Shown here piece by piece: positions 54,258-64,000 of a DNA stretch of 64,000 bases. Made by a program: the position numbers and the translations under genes. Numbering within the stretch: the first letter of the stretch is position 1; every line of letters begins with the position of its first letter. The notes under the pieces were generated by a model, which ran no database searches, was not told the DNA's origin, and was given only the letters and a program-made list of their open reading frames with translations. The DNA is from Chaetoderma sp. LZ-2023a (taxonomy: Eukaryota; Mollusca; Caudofoveata; Chaetodermatida; Chaetodermatidae): positions 91,594,996 to 91,658,995 of the forward strand of contig CM067373.1 in NCBI GenBank assembly GCA_034401795.1, written 5' to 3'.

Positions 54258-55093
54258 TAGCTGATTTTCTCTGTCACCTGTATGATACCTATCTTCAACC
54301 TAATTCTGTTGCTGGATACAAATCGGCATTGATGACTGTTATCCCTTGCTTGGCAAAGAGGGGAAGTGATGAAGTAAGTGTTTTAAATACTCTTATTAAA
54401 GGTATGGGCAATCTCAGACCTTGAAATCCTCCACTGACACCGTCATGGAGTCTTTCTCTGGTTCTGCAGGTTTTGAGTGGTAAGCCTTTTGAACCACTTA
54501 TTGCTATATCTGTTAAATTATTGACACTTAAAACTGTATTTTTAGTGGCGGCGGCATCAGCCAGATGCAGGAGTGAAATTCATGCCTTGTCTGCTGAGCC
54601 TGACCGTTATATAGTTACAGATGAAGATCTTAAGCTTCTACCAAGATTGAATTTCTTGGCTAAGAATCAATCTTTAAAGTATCCGGGTAAACCTATTATT
54701 TTACCTGCCGTAACCAGATATGATCCTGGTGCTAAAGTATGGTGTACAGTCCGTGCTTTGAATAAGTACAAGAAAAGAACTCAGGTTTGGCGGACGGACC
54801 CATGTTCCCTATGGTTGTCATATATTGAACCCCATGGTAGGGCGTCAAGAGACACTATTTCTAGATGGATAGTGGAATGTATCCAATTCTGTCATAAAAC
54901 AGCCACTGGAATCCAGGTAGATAGAGCCAAGGCTCATAGTGTCCGTGGTGTGGTAACTTCCACGGCATTATTTAATGGTGTTTCTATTGAAGACATTATG
55001 TCAGTAGCCCAGTGGCACTGTGAGTCAAGTTTTACCGACCATTACCTTTGTGACACTTCTAACCCACTCACCGTCTCAGTCCTCAGGAAATAA
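54050..55093 (+). pseudogene. DIRS-2 tyrosine recombinase
   Basis: The N-terminal half (to 54424) has RFAEWCSKRCINPMEAS, VVADFLCHLYDTYLQPNSVAG and NTLIKGMGNLRP. It ends at a single in-frame TGA, where DIRS-1 reads on. The catalytic half (54473-55093) keeps the frame: first Arg in AASARCRSEIHAL, HSVR in KAHSVRGVVTS, VAQWH, and Tyr in TDHYLCD. The catalytic set R..HxxR..Y is present. The start overlaps the methyltransferase frame as in DIRS-1. It needs one read-through to be complete. Confidence 0.9.
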
Positions 55094-55369
55094 AATATTT
55101 ATGCAGAGGTTTATGTTTGTAAATAGTTTGCCTCCTCTGCTATTTTCAAATAGCACATTTGTTGGTAGGGTATTCCTAATATTAGCTGGTACGCTTCTCT
55201 TCATCCGGTGGGGGAAGAGATGAGTGCCGCGTCCAAGACATCAGAGGTCAGTGGTTATGACCATTTTTTTTGTTGATTTTCTGTCTTGGTGATGGTGTCA
55301 TTTTATTTTTTAATATGGTGATGGTTGATGTCTCTCAATTGTGTTTTTTCAGAGAGTTTTTGAAATATA

Positions 55370-57027
55370 CACCTGTGCAAAAGTTAAGCACCAGCAAAAA
55401 CAATAGAACGTAGAAACATGATGGTACAACTAGGCTGCCATACTTTTTGTCCCCGCGTTAGCTGACATAATTCCAAGTACGAAATGCACATGCATGCATG
55501 ACTTCACGCCGCTTGATGTCCGTGCGTGGCGGGAAACAGCACACGTGTTCAGTTATGTAAAAGTCCAGTTTGAGGTGTAGAACATTACATACAGATTTAG
55601 GCGACAAGATTAGGAATTTTGTGTTCATGACCGTGGTTTATTTGTACAGAGAGAATTAGCTCTTGATTGTGAACCGCTATGGCAAGACGAAGGTTAAGTG
55701 ATCGTGTGAAATGGCAAATCATAGGCATGCATACCACTGGTATGTCATGCAGAGAGATTGGCAGACAGCTGAACATTAACCATACTGTAATCAGTCGTTT
55801 GATTGCAAAACATGGGCAAACTAACGAGGTGAAGGACAGGCCTAGATCTGGAAGACCGAAGAAGACTACTGCCCGTGATGATCGAGCCCTAGTACGCCTT
55901 GTTAGGAGATCTCCATTCACCAACAGCAGAGTGCTCAGCCAGCAATGGGAAACGCGCAATAGAGTGTCAATGTCTACCGTCAAAAGGAGACTATGCTGCT
56001 GGCATGAAAGCTAGGAGACCTGTCAGACGTCCTCCTCACTGCACACAACAAAGAGGAGCGTCTTAGGTGGTGCAACGAAAGAAGACACTGGAACATGAGA
56101 TCCTAGAGACGGGTACACTGGTCCGATGAAAGTCGGTTCCTGCTTCATGCCACAGATGGTCGAACTCGTGTATGGAGGTCCAGACGCACGGCGTACGACC
56201 AACGTAACATCATGGAAGAAGTTCCATTTGGTGGAGGTTCCGTTATGATATGGGGGTGCATCTCATTTGATTGTAAGCTGGATCTGTTGACTGTACCTGG
56301 AACACTAAATGGACAAAGATATCAAGATTCCATACTGGATAGAGTTGTGGTCCCTCATTTTGTAAATCATGCACCTGGAACCCACCCTATATTCATGGAT
56401 GACAACGCCCGACCACATCGTGCTAGAGCTGTGCATGAATACCTCCGCCAGAATGCCATCGAAACCCTACCATGGCCAGCAAGGAGCCCTGACATGAACC
56501 CTATTGAGCATATCTGGGACATTCTGGGAAACATGGTGAGAAGGAGGGATCCTCCTGTGCAGAACCTACAGGAATTAACAGACGCACTCCATCTTGAATG
56601 GCAACGAATACCACAATGGCGTATCAGTCGGTTGGTGACCAGCATGAGACGTCGTGTCCAGGCCATCATCCAGGCACAAGGTGGATATACCCGGTATTAT
56701 TTTAATAATGACAGTCTCAAATTCGTGCACAGATGTTAAACTTCGTTTTCAGACACCATTAATGACAATCTAGCCACGTGTGTCAACTGTAGGGCAATAG
56801 TTGTCAGTTGTGTCAACGTAACCATATTCAGGCCTCGTTTTCAAGTTCAAACAAAAACATACAGTGTTTCCCCACCATCATAATCAGCATTCCTCTAGTT
56901 GCATTATTACCTCTTGCACTAAGATGGATGGGTACATAAATGTTTATGCTATTGCTTTCTTCATAGCATATGAATATACCCTCGCATGTGCGTAAAAATA
57001 GGGTGGTGCTTAACTTTTGCACAGGTG
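55370..57027 (+). mobile_element. Tc1-like element, copy 3, nested in DIRS-2
   Basis: Same ends as copies 1 and 2, flanked by TA (55368-55369 and 57028-57029). It lies between the recombinase stop at 55093 and the internal complementary region of DIRS-2, so it arrived after DIRS-2 did. Confidence 0.95.
55679..56739 (+). pseudogene. Tc1-like transposase, broken copy 3
   Basis: Same family as the intact copy at 22973. The first 105 codons (MARRRLSDRVKWQ start) are open. A two-base deletion near 55991, another near 56032 and a Trp-to-stop change (TAG at 56104-56106) then break the middle. The second half from 56212 is open with FMDDNARPH and NPIEHIWD, so the second Asp and Glu remain. The stop of the intact copy is replaced by extra codons up to 56739. 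Not functional. Its ends are intact. Confidence 0.93.
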
Positions 57028-57354
57028 TATAGAAGCAATTCTTCTTTTTCCAATGTCTAGTAATACTTTCATTAAGTATTAGAGAATGTGCTAGTCATTT
57101 AGAGCAGCGTTTTTTCCTAAACCTTCCTCAGAAAGAGGGGGGAGCGTATTTGCCTTTTGATCAATCTCTCTTCATCGGTCGATTATCCGATGCAAAATTC
57201 TATTCCTGGTTGTGGTTTCAGTCACAATTTCAGATGTTTTAAATCTCTTGAGAATTCAAAGAGCCTAGCCTCTTCGAGGGTGTGCGGGTTTTCAGTACCT
57301 TGCCTCCCTCCCACCAAAATTTACTTTCAAATTCTGGTTTTTATCAAGAGTGTT

Positions 57355-57445
57355 AGGGAGGTAAGTATGTTCTCATGATGTGAAATAAGTAAATTTATCA
57401 AATTTCTTTTTCACGAGTGAGATGACATACTTACCTCCCTAACAG
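57355..57445 (+). repeat. DIRS-2 internal complementary region
   Basis: AGTGTTAGGGAGGTAAGTAT with CTCATGATGTG is the inverse of the left end. AAATAAGTAAATTTATCAAA with GAGATGACATACTTACCTCC is the inverse of the right end. They meet at GTG-AAATAAG, the circle junction. Confidence 0.85.
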
Positions 57446-57524
57446 GATCCCGGCCTCACCACCCCACCGAGGCCTGGTCCTTTGGCTATTGAATAGTTGC
57501 TTCTGTGTCAGCCAATATTTAGTA

Positions 57525-57728
57525 ACGGAAGTACCGGTGTGCGCATGCGCAGAGGGTGGTGTTTGTCATGTGCATGACTGTGTACTTCCACCTGCCCATT
57601 AGGGGCGCCTAACTTTTTATAATTCTGAATATTATTGAATTTAGAGCCGATATACTAGTATATCAAGAGTGTTAGGGAGGTAAGTATGTCATCTCACTCG
57701 TGAAAAAGAAATTTGATAAATTTACTTA
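57525..57728 (+). repeat. DIRS-2 right terminal inverted repeat
   Basis: Inverse of 48910-49090 (ACCGGTGTGCGCATGCGCAG, CATGACTGTGTACTTCCACC, ATACTAGTATATCAAGAG, AGGGAGGTAAGTATGT), plus a right-only extension ending CTTATTT. Confidence 0.85.
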
Positions 57729-57731
57729 TTT

Positions 57732-57918
57732 TCTCATAGAAAACGTCCATTTGCAGACCAAGAGAAGACTTTTTGAAAGTTTACCACTGGAATGACTGGC
57801 TCGGTTTTCGAGCCAGTCATTCTAGTGGTAAATTCTCAAAAATAGTCTCTTCTCTTGGGTTGCAAATGAACATTTTCTAAGCAAATATATAAACTTTCTT
57901 GACTAAATTGGAGGGTTA
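57732..57918. repeat. repA copy, right part after the DIRS-2 insertion
   Basis: TTCTCATAGAAAACGTCCAT, GCAGACCAAGAGAAGAC, centre TGGCTCGGTTTTCGAGCCAG and a GAGGGTTAAAC end continue the copy begun at 48868. Confidence 0.85.
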
Positions 57919-58367
57919 AACTCTTAAATATGATGAACTATACCACTGAAGTAATATATCATTCCCCATTTCTCTAATGCTAATTTTGAAGGGCAATATG
58001 GGTGTTTGAAATTGAATTCACTTCATTTGTGCAATGCAGGTATTAGATGTCAGTATGAACATTTAGACCAGGTGTGGTGTAAATTCATCCAGGAATAACA
58101 AAAAGTTACAGCATTGTTTACTCTGAACAGGCGGGCGGATGGACGGACCGACGGACAGACAGATGACCAAATGTCATATAGGGGTCAATAGCTCACCGAT
58201 GGACAAGCCAGCTGAGCTAAACCTATAGCACCAACCGTCATAAAGTTTATACTTTTGAATTTCTTTTCATTTCTATACAATTCATTAACTTATAATTTTT
58301 TCATAGAAAATTTCAACAGCACCTTGACTCTGAAAAAGAGTACTGGATGCGGTGAGGTTTGACTAAT
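57919..58367. other. Intron sequence with a GACGGAC run
   Basis: Near 58131-58170 the sequence reads GGCGGGCGGATGGACGGACC and GACGGACAGACAGATGACC, a short tetranucleotide-like run. Nothing else was recognised. Confidence 0.45.
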
Positions 58368-58740
58368 GGACCTTTCCGGTTTATCCATCAATCATATAAT
58401 GTCATAATCAACTACGTGACATGTAGGATGACGTCATAATCAATGCTGTAATGAATGACATAGATAAATTTGTCACAAACCCATAATTGATGACGGACTA
58501 AGCGTTGTACGACTTATATGTCTTTACAATTTAATAAACATGATGTTGAATATTTTGAAACTAATTTGACTGGATGCTGTTGCTTAACCGTATAGTTTTC
58601 TGGAAACTGGTAGTCAGGGAGTTCAGACATTGATTGATCCCACCATGGGTGAGGTGTGGGTGGAGCTTAGTTAGAGATGGGCGTGCCAAAGCTAAAACTG
58701 CCATTTGCTTGTGCATTCACTGAATTGATGAATGCAAATG
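58368..58740. repeat. repB copy, opposite orientation to those at 8840 and 19125
   Basis: GACCTTTCCGGTTTATCCAT, GGATGACGTCATAATCAATG, TTAATAAACATGATGTTGAA, one arm of repE, then GGTGAGGTGTGGGTGGAGC, TTAGTTAGAGATGGGCGTGC and AAGCTAAAAC. The last part resembles the minisatellite unit. Confidence 0.75.
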
Positions 58741-58899
58741 AGTTATTCAATCTACCTAGATGTGTCTGGCCCATTCATAACATTGCCCAAAATATATTAC
58801 ATACTATAATTTTAATTTTATGAGTATGATATACAGTACAGTTCAGAAATAACTTGGGATATTTCCAAAAGGAAACAGAAACATGTTAGTTAGTACAAT

Positions 58900-58995
58900 T
58901 TTGAACACAATGTAACAAATATTTTAAACATAATTGGAGCTTTAGGCAGCAATGTCTTCCAATTCAATTATGTTAAAAATATTCAACAGTACATT
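58900..58995. repeat. repE-like inverted repeat, diverged
   Basis: ATTTTAAACATAATTGGAGC and, after about 25 bases, CAATTATGTTAAAAATATTC are inverse of each other. Confidence 0.6.
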
Positions 58996-59128
58996 TTTTG
59001 TTTTGGAAACATGTTAAGCTATTTCTTAGATGTACTGCACTTTATGAAGAGACATAGAAGTAAACACAAATCCATTGTGTTATTTGTTTGTCATAAATTC
59101 TAACTTGGATATTTGTATATTTCTTCAG

Positions 59129-59320
59129 ACTTCCTTACTTATGGCTATCTTGCGAGAAATTCCGCTTCTTTCCGGTGAAGCCACAGTACGGGGAAAGATT
59201 GGCTATACTGGCCAGATACCATGGGTGTTTTCCTCTAGCCTACGACAAAATATTCTGTTTGGGCAGAAATATGATCGAGTCAAGTATGACCGTATAATCA
59301 AAGTCTGTGCACTGAATAAG
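59129..59320 (+). CDS. ABCC4: ABCC4-like transporter, Q-loop exon of NBD1
   Basis: Sixty-four codons, phase 0 at both ends. The acceptor TATTTCTTCAG ends at 59128 and the donor GTGAGA starts at 59321. It begins TSLLMAILREIP, completing the P-loop after GPVGAGK in the previous exon. It contains the Q-loop IGYTGQIPWVFSSSLRQN, with the Gln that contacts magnesium and the transmembrane domain, and the ABCC-typical NILFGQKYD, then DRIIKVCALNK before the helical subdomain. Sizes and breakpoints match those of vertebrate ABCC4 as I know the family. The exon is intact. Confidence 0.95.
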
Positions 59321-59464
59321 GTGAGATTTGCGCTTCATATTGGTTTCAAACATTTGTGTTCGTAACTTCCAAGGGACATAACTGCTGGCTTGTGTAAAAT
59401 AAACAGTTAGTCATGGAATAATGTATTTTTCTCAACGTTCCCCGCATACATTATATGAGCAGTC

Positions 59465-59615
59465 TGTTTAACCGTGAGAAATTTGCCAAAAAAGGACTTT
59501 TTGGACTTACCACTGGAGTGACTCAATCATGTAGGTATCCAACTAACCATTACAGGGGCAAGTTTTCAAAAACAGTCCTTTGGCCTGCAAATGGAGATTG
59601 ACTATTTTACCAATT
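59465..59615. repeat. Decayed repA
   Basis: CCACTGGAGTGACTCAATC, CAAGTTTTCAAAAACAGTCC and GGCCTGCAAATGGAGATTG match repA arms. The outer ends are missing. Confidence 0.5.
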
Positions 59616-59754
59616 TCAATGTTCTTGACTATTAAAACATTTTAATGGTGGTCATGGAAATTAAATATTTGCTTATTAGTCCCCTACCGGTAAAACCGGC
59701 GTGGGGGTATGTGTGGGGGGCAACTATAGGTTTGCACTCCATCTGTCTGTCGCA

Positions 59755-61150
59755 GTTGGTTTTCCGCATTTTTTCGCAGTCCTTCAAGGTATTCAACTGA
59801 GAATTGGTATATTGCTTTGTTATGAGAAGTTACAGACCAAGTTCGAGTTTCAGGCGTATGCGTTAATTTTTTATGGGGTTATACCCCCTTTCGACTTAAG
59901 AAATACGAAAAATATCAGCTTTCCACACTTTTTTTCGCACTCCTTCAAGATATTTAAGCGAAAATCACTGCATCGCTTTACTATAAGGAGTTACAGAGCA
60001 AGTTCGAGTTTCAGACATTTTCGTAAATTTTTCATGGAATTATGCCCCCTTTCGACTTATGAAATACGAAAAATATTAGTTGTCCGCACTTTTTTTCGCA
60101 GTCTTTCAAAATATTATGCTGAGAATTGATACATTGCTTTGATATGAGAAGTTACAGACCAAGTTCGAGTTTCAGGCGTATGCGTCGACTTAAAGAAATA
60201 CGAAAAATATCAGCTTTCCGCACTTTTTTTCGCACTCTTTCAAGATATTTAAGCGAAAATCAGTGCATCGCTTTACTTTGAGGAGTTACAGAGCAAGTTG
60301 GAGTTTCAGACATTTTTGTCACTTTTTCATGGAGTTATGCCCCCTTTCGACTTAGGAAATGCGAAAAATATTAGTTTTCCGCACTTTTTCGCAATCTTTC
60401 AAGATGTTATACTGAGAATTGATATATTGCTTTGTTATGAGAAGTTACAGACCAAGTTCGTGTTTCAGGCATATGTGTCAATTTTTGATGAAGTTATGCC
60501 CCCCCCCCCCTTTCAACTTAAGAAATACAAAAAATATCAGCTTTCCGCACCTTTTTTCGCACTCCTTCAAGATATTTAAGCAAAAATCGGTGGATCACTT
60601 TAGTATAAGGAGTTACAGAACAAGTTCGAGTTTCAGACATTTTCGTAAATTTTTCATGGAGTTGTGCCCGCTTTCGACGAAAAATATCAGCTTTCCACAC
60701 TTCGCAATCCTTCAAGATATTTACGGGAAAATTGGTACATCGCTTTAGTATAAAGAGTTACAGAGTAAGTTCGAGTTTCAGACATTTTCGTCAGTTTTTC
60801 TTGGAACTATGCCCCCTTTCGAATATTAGTTTTCCGCCCTTTTTTCTCGCAGTCTTTCAAGATATTCAACTGAGAATTGGTACATTACTTTATTATGAGA
60901 AATTACAGACAAAGTTCGAGTTTCAGGCGTTTGCGTCATTTTTTGATTTAGTTATGTCCCCTTTTGACTTATGAAACACAAACATATCAGCTTTCAAGAC
61001 GTTTTCCTTCTCCGTCACCATATGTAACTGAAACTTGGTTTATTGCTATGTTGTGAGAAGTTACAGATCAAGTTCAAGTTTCAGCTGCTTCTGTCAATTT
61101 TTAATGGAGTTTTTGACTGTCAATCTCTAAAGACTTATATCACCAGGTAG
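59755..61150. repeat. Satellite-like array, about nine 160-bp units
   Basis: Each unit carries ATCAGCTTTCCGCAC-type text, a TTTTTTCGC run, TTCAAGATATTTAAG, GTTACAGACCAAGTTCGAGT (or AGAGCAAG), TTTCAGACATTTTCGT, TTATGCCCCCTTTCGACTTA and AATACGAAAAATA. Starts are near 59758, 59921, 60081, 60216 (short), 60376, 60541, 60690, 60831 and 60991, so the period is about 160. Several shorter units lack internal blocks. No gene; open frames here are translated repeat. Confidence 0.85.
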
Positions 61151-61189
61151 GGGACATGTATTGCAAAGCAATACTTACAGAATGCTTGT

Positions 61190-61380
61190 TAAATGTCCAT
61201 TTGTAGGCCACGAGAATACTACCTTTGAAAATTTACCACTGGAATAACTGGCTCGGTTATCGAGCCAGTTATTCAAGTTGTAAATTTTCAAAAAATAATG
61301 TTCACTTGGCCTGCATATGAACATTCCTCAAGACCACTGCAGAGGCTGACTTTGGCCAGCTTCATCATGAAATGGTTAAG
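61190..61380. repeat. repA copy
   Basis: GTCCATTTGTAGGCCACGAG, centre TGGCTCGGTTATCGAGCCAG, GGCCTGCATATGAACATTCC and GACCACTGCAGAGGCTGAC. It ends AAATGGTTAAG. Confidence 0.8.
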
Positions 61381-62017
<637 letters not shown>

Positions 62018-62154
62018 TAAGTGATCATTTAGAGAAAGTTTTCATTACTTACTCTCATACAGTGATCCCAGTTTTTAAATACTTATCTGAATTCAGATAT
62101 TTTCTTTCTTCTGCCTTCTTCATTTATGTCTTTAAAATTTCACGAATTTTGACT

Positions 62155-62310
62155 TGACACTGTAATGCTGGCAAAAACCCAGCCTCTGCATTGTTCTTGA
62201 TGAATGTTTATTTGCAGACCAAGAGAAAACTACCTTTGAAAATTTATCACTGCAGTGCCTGACTCAATAAACGAATCCAGTCATTCTAGTTGTAAATTTT
62301 CAAACCCAAG
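62155..62310. repeat. repA copy, decayed
   Basis: AACCCAGCCTCTGCATTGTT, TTTATTTGCAGACCAAGAG, TGACTCAATAAACGAATCCA and TTGTAAATTTTCAAACCC. Confidence 0.65.
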
Positions 62311-62339
62311 ACCTTTTATATTCACTCAGGATATATTCC

Positions 62340-62575
62340 TATTAACCCGTTAGCCCTTGAATTTATTCATGAAAAACTTTCTCATAGAAAATGTCCATTT
62401 GCAGACTAAGAGACTGTTTTTCACAATTTACCACTGGAATGACTGGTTTGGTTATTGAGCCAGTCATTCCTGTGGCAAATTTTCAAAAATAATCTTTTGG
62501 TCTGCAAATGGACATTTGTCAAGACCACTGCAGAAGCCGGTTTTTGGCTGATATAAGTGTTAAAGGGTTTGTCCC
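62340..62575. repeat. repA copy, near complete
   Basis: ATTAACCCGTTAGCCCTTG, GTCCATTTGCAGACTAAGAG, centre GACTGGTTTGGTTATTGAGC, GGTCTGCAAATGGACATTTG and GACCACTGCAGAAGCC; it ends TTAAAGGGTT. Confidence 0.8.
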
Positions 62576-62689
62576 TATGAAATGTGATGATGTACTTGTG
62601 TAATGCTGTCATATGTAATTTTTCATTGTAAACCATCTAGCTGCTGCAAGCCACCTGACAATAATTTCAATTATCAAAAGCTTGACTTG

Positions 62690-62785
62690 CTGATTACTTT
62701 GAAAATAATTTGTTCGAAAGTTACTGCTGTATTAGTGACCAAGAACTTTCAGTCAAATTGGTTTCAAAATATTTAATATCAATAA
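62690..62785. repeat. repE copy, diverged
   Basis: ACTTTGAAAATAATTTGTTC and TTGGTTTCAAAATATTTAAT are inverse arms with mismatches. GTTACTGCTGTATTAGTGAC lies between them. Confidence 0.55.
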
Positions 62786-62849
62786 CCGTGCCGATAAGCA
62801 GAATTTCAAACGGATACTGATTATATTTATAGTACCTCTTTAATTGCAG

Positions 62850-62946
62850 ATGCATTATGGGATATTTGAAGGACAAACCACGTATTCTTGTTACACATCA
62901 ACTACAGTACCTGAAAGAAGCAGATGAGATACTTGTTCTCAAAGAG
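62850..62946 (+). CDS. ABCC4: ABCC4-like transporter, H-loop exon of NBD1
   Basis: The acceptor TTAATTGCAG ends at 62849 and the donor GTATGC starts at 62947. One base completes the codon begun in the previous exon, then 32 codons follow to phase 0. The peptide CIMGYLKDKPRILVTHQLQY continues with LKEADEILVLKE. It contains the switch His (VTHQLQYL) that senses ATP in the catalytic site. The ILVTHQLQYL block is close to that of vertebrate ABCC4, which decides the assignment over other ABCC members. The rest of the gene (domain linker, transmembrane domain 2, NBD2) lies past the window. Confidence 0.95.
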
Positions 62947-63014
62947 GTATGCTTGTATATGCACTCATTGCTAATAATGTGTTAGCTTAACCTTGTTGCA
63001 CCTTACAGACCAGA

Positions 63015-63240
63015 AAGACCAATTCACCTTTCCAGAGTATTCATCTACCATTTGATGTCATATGACGTCATAATCAGCTAAGCGGTGTGTAGGATGATGT
63101 CATAATCACTACGTCATAAATGATTCCATATGGCCCGTCTTTAACTCTTAATAGTCCGACACATTGTACGAATTGTATGTCTCTACTATTTAATAAACAT
63201 GCTGTTGAATATTTTAAAACTAATTTGACTGTGTCTGTAT
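63015..63240. repeat. repB copy
   Basis: CACCTTTCCAGAGTATTCAT, TCATATGACGTCATAATCAG, TAGGATGATGTCATAATCAC, TTTAATAAACATGCTGTTGA and one repE arm (TATTTTAAAACTAATTTGAC). It has the same orientation as the copy at 58368. Confidence 0.75.
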
Positions 63241-64000
63241 TGTAACACATATTATTTCACAATAATGACAATGTATTTACATGCATGCATGCACATGTGC
63301 ACACACTTGCAAACGCATGTGCATATGTGTAGTATTGCCATGTGCACACAGCCACACACTCCAGTTTTTACACCGGTACCAATTTATACCACTGGGTAGA
63401 GAGGTGCCATGAGCTGGGAAGTAAACTGAGCTTTCAATGATCACCTTAGCGATCTGCATGTACACAGTATATACACCAGAAAAACATATATTGTGACCAG
63501 ATACTGCTATCCCTATCAAAGCACCCCTGAGAATACAATTTTGTCATATAGTCTACTTTGTCTTGAACTAATAACCACCCTAGGTCACTTATAATTAACT
63601 TCCAGCCAAATTGGCTAATCCAAGCTAAAAGTAAATGTTAACAAGTTTGAAATTCATCAGAAGTCCAACTAATTTCTTATAGAATTGTCTATTTGAGCTT
63701 TTATAATGGTGTAGACAAACCTGTAGTGTATGACATCCTCTAATAGCTGGTAACATTGGTTCTAACCAATGAGCCAGCAGTTTATAATAATCCCAGCCAA
63801 GCACAATGTCTCATCTGACCTTGACATGTTTTCACATCTTCCAGAAATATGAATTCTAACTTTAGGACAGATTTTTTAATCTGTGGTAGTAAATGCGTTA
63901 AAGACCCACATTCACACCAAAATAAAAATGTTTAAATTGTTTGCTTTTATGCATTCTGGTGTTAATGCACACCTTTAATCAATAGACCTTTCCAGTTTTC
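63241..64000. other. Intron sequence to the window edge
   Basis: It holds a degenerate GCATGCA/CACA-rich stretch (63285-63355), then AT-rich DNA in which no exon was found. The last 20 bases (ATAGACCTTTCCAG) match the start of repB, so another copy probably begins at the edge. Confidence 0.45.

Larger units (their letters stand above)
48907..57731 (+). mobile_element. DIRS-2, nearly complete DIRS-type retrotransposon with nested Tc1
   Basis: About 8.8 kb, of which about 1.66 kb is a Tc1 insertion, sense to the ABCC gene. Its left terminal repeat is at 48910-49090 and its right one at about 57525-57728, with an internal complementary region at 57355-57445. The genes in order are Gag-like, RT/RNase H/MT and YR. 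Each end shows a TTT triplet, and the circle junction holds one TTT, so integration used a three-base match. It interrupts a repA copy. Frame changes and stops occur in all genes, so it is probably inactive. Sequence differs from DIRS-1 but gene order and overlap are the same. Confidence 0.93.

Noticed and set aside
58431-58445. TGACGTCA as a promoter element of the host gene
   Set aside because: It lies deep in an intron and is part of a dispersed repeat; no promoter context is visible.
59701-60974. Several Phe/Ser-rich open frames of 80-140 codons
   Set aside because: They are translations of the 160-bp tandem repeat, with the same peptide recurring per unit.
63288-63355. Possible regulatory stretch with GCATGCA motifs
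   Set aside because: It is a degenerate dinucleotide-type repeat. No site stands out above that pattern.

Overview
This is intron-rich animal DNA, about 37-40% GC by eye, packed with transposable elements. No prokaryotic features are visible. Tyrosine-recombinase DIRS retrotransposons, Tc1/mariner elements, many short palindromic MITEs and microsatellites suggest a marine invertebrate, perhaps a mollusc or other lophotrochozoan. That placement is inference.

One host gene on the + strand runs through the window with both ends outside it. It is an ABCC-family (MRP4/ABCC4-like) ATP-binding cassette transporter. Nine exons are readable. Four (1715-1964, 8332-8584, 19792-20038, 41549-41798) are diverged homologues of one exon encoding the last two helices of transmembrane domain 1. 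They have the same intron phase, all are 1 mod 3 in length, and no other ABC exons lie between them. Five constant exons follow: 47664-47780 (linker), 48751-48840 (Walker A), 59129-59320 (Q-loop), 61835-62016 (LSGGQ and Walker B), 62850-62946 (H-loop). I read this as a cluster of mutually exclusive exons that swaps the helices lining the transport path while keeping one ATPase domain. It is the most interesting object in the window.

The introns hold the rest. 1-8.3 kb: palindromic repeats (here repA), a LINE remnant, small TIR elements. 8.6-19.8 kb: a tandem repC array interrupted by a decayed antisense DIRS element (DIRS-3), a 380-bp MITE and a 1.55-kb minisatellite of 21-bp units. 20-25.6 kb: a TTAA-flanked TIR element carrying two opposed Tc1 copies, one with an intact transposase. 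26.5-34.7 kb: a LINE remnant and a nearly complete DIRS-1 element. 35-41.2 kb: two DIRS remnants and a hAT-like element inside a repA copy. 41.8-47.6 kb: repA copies and tandem repeats. 48.9-57.7 kb: a nearly complete DIRS-2, itself inside a repA copy and carrying a third Tc1. 58-64 kb: repB elements and a 160-bp satellite.

Names repA to repE are labels for this report. No tRNA, rRNA, CRISPR or convincing promoter was seen. Protein and exon calls were made by reading frames, splice consensus and family motifs, without database search; repeat limits are approximate, usually within 5-20 bases.
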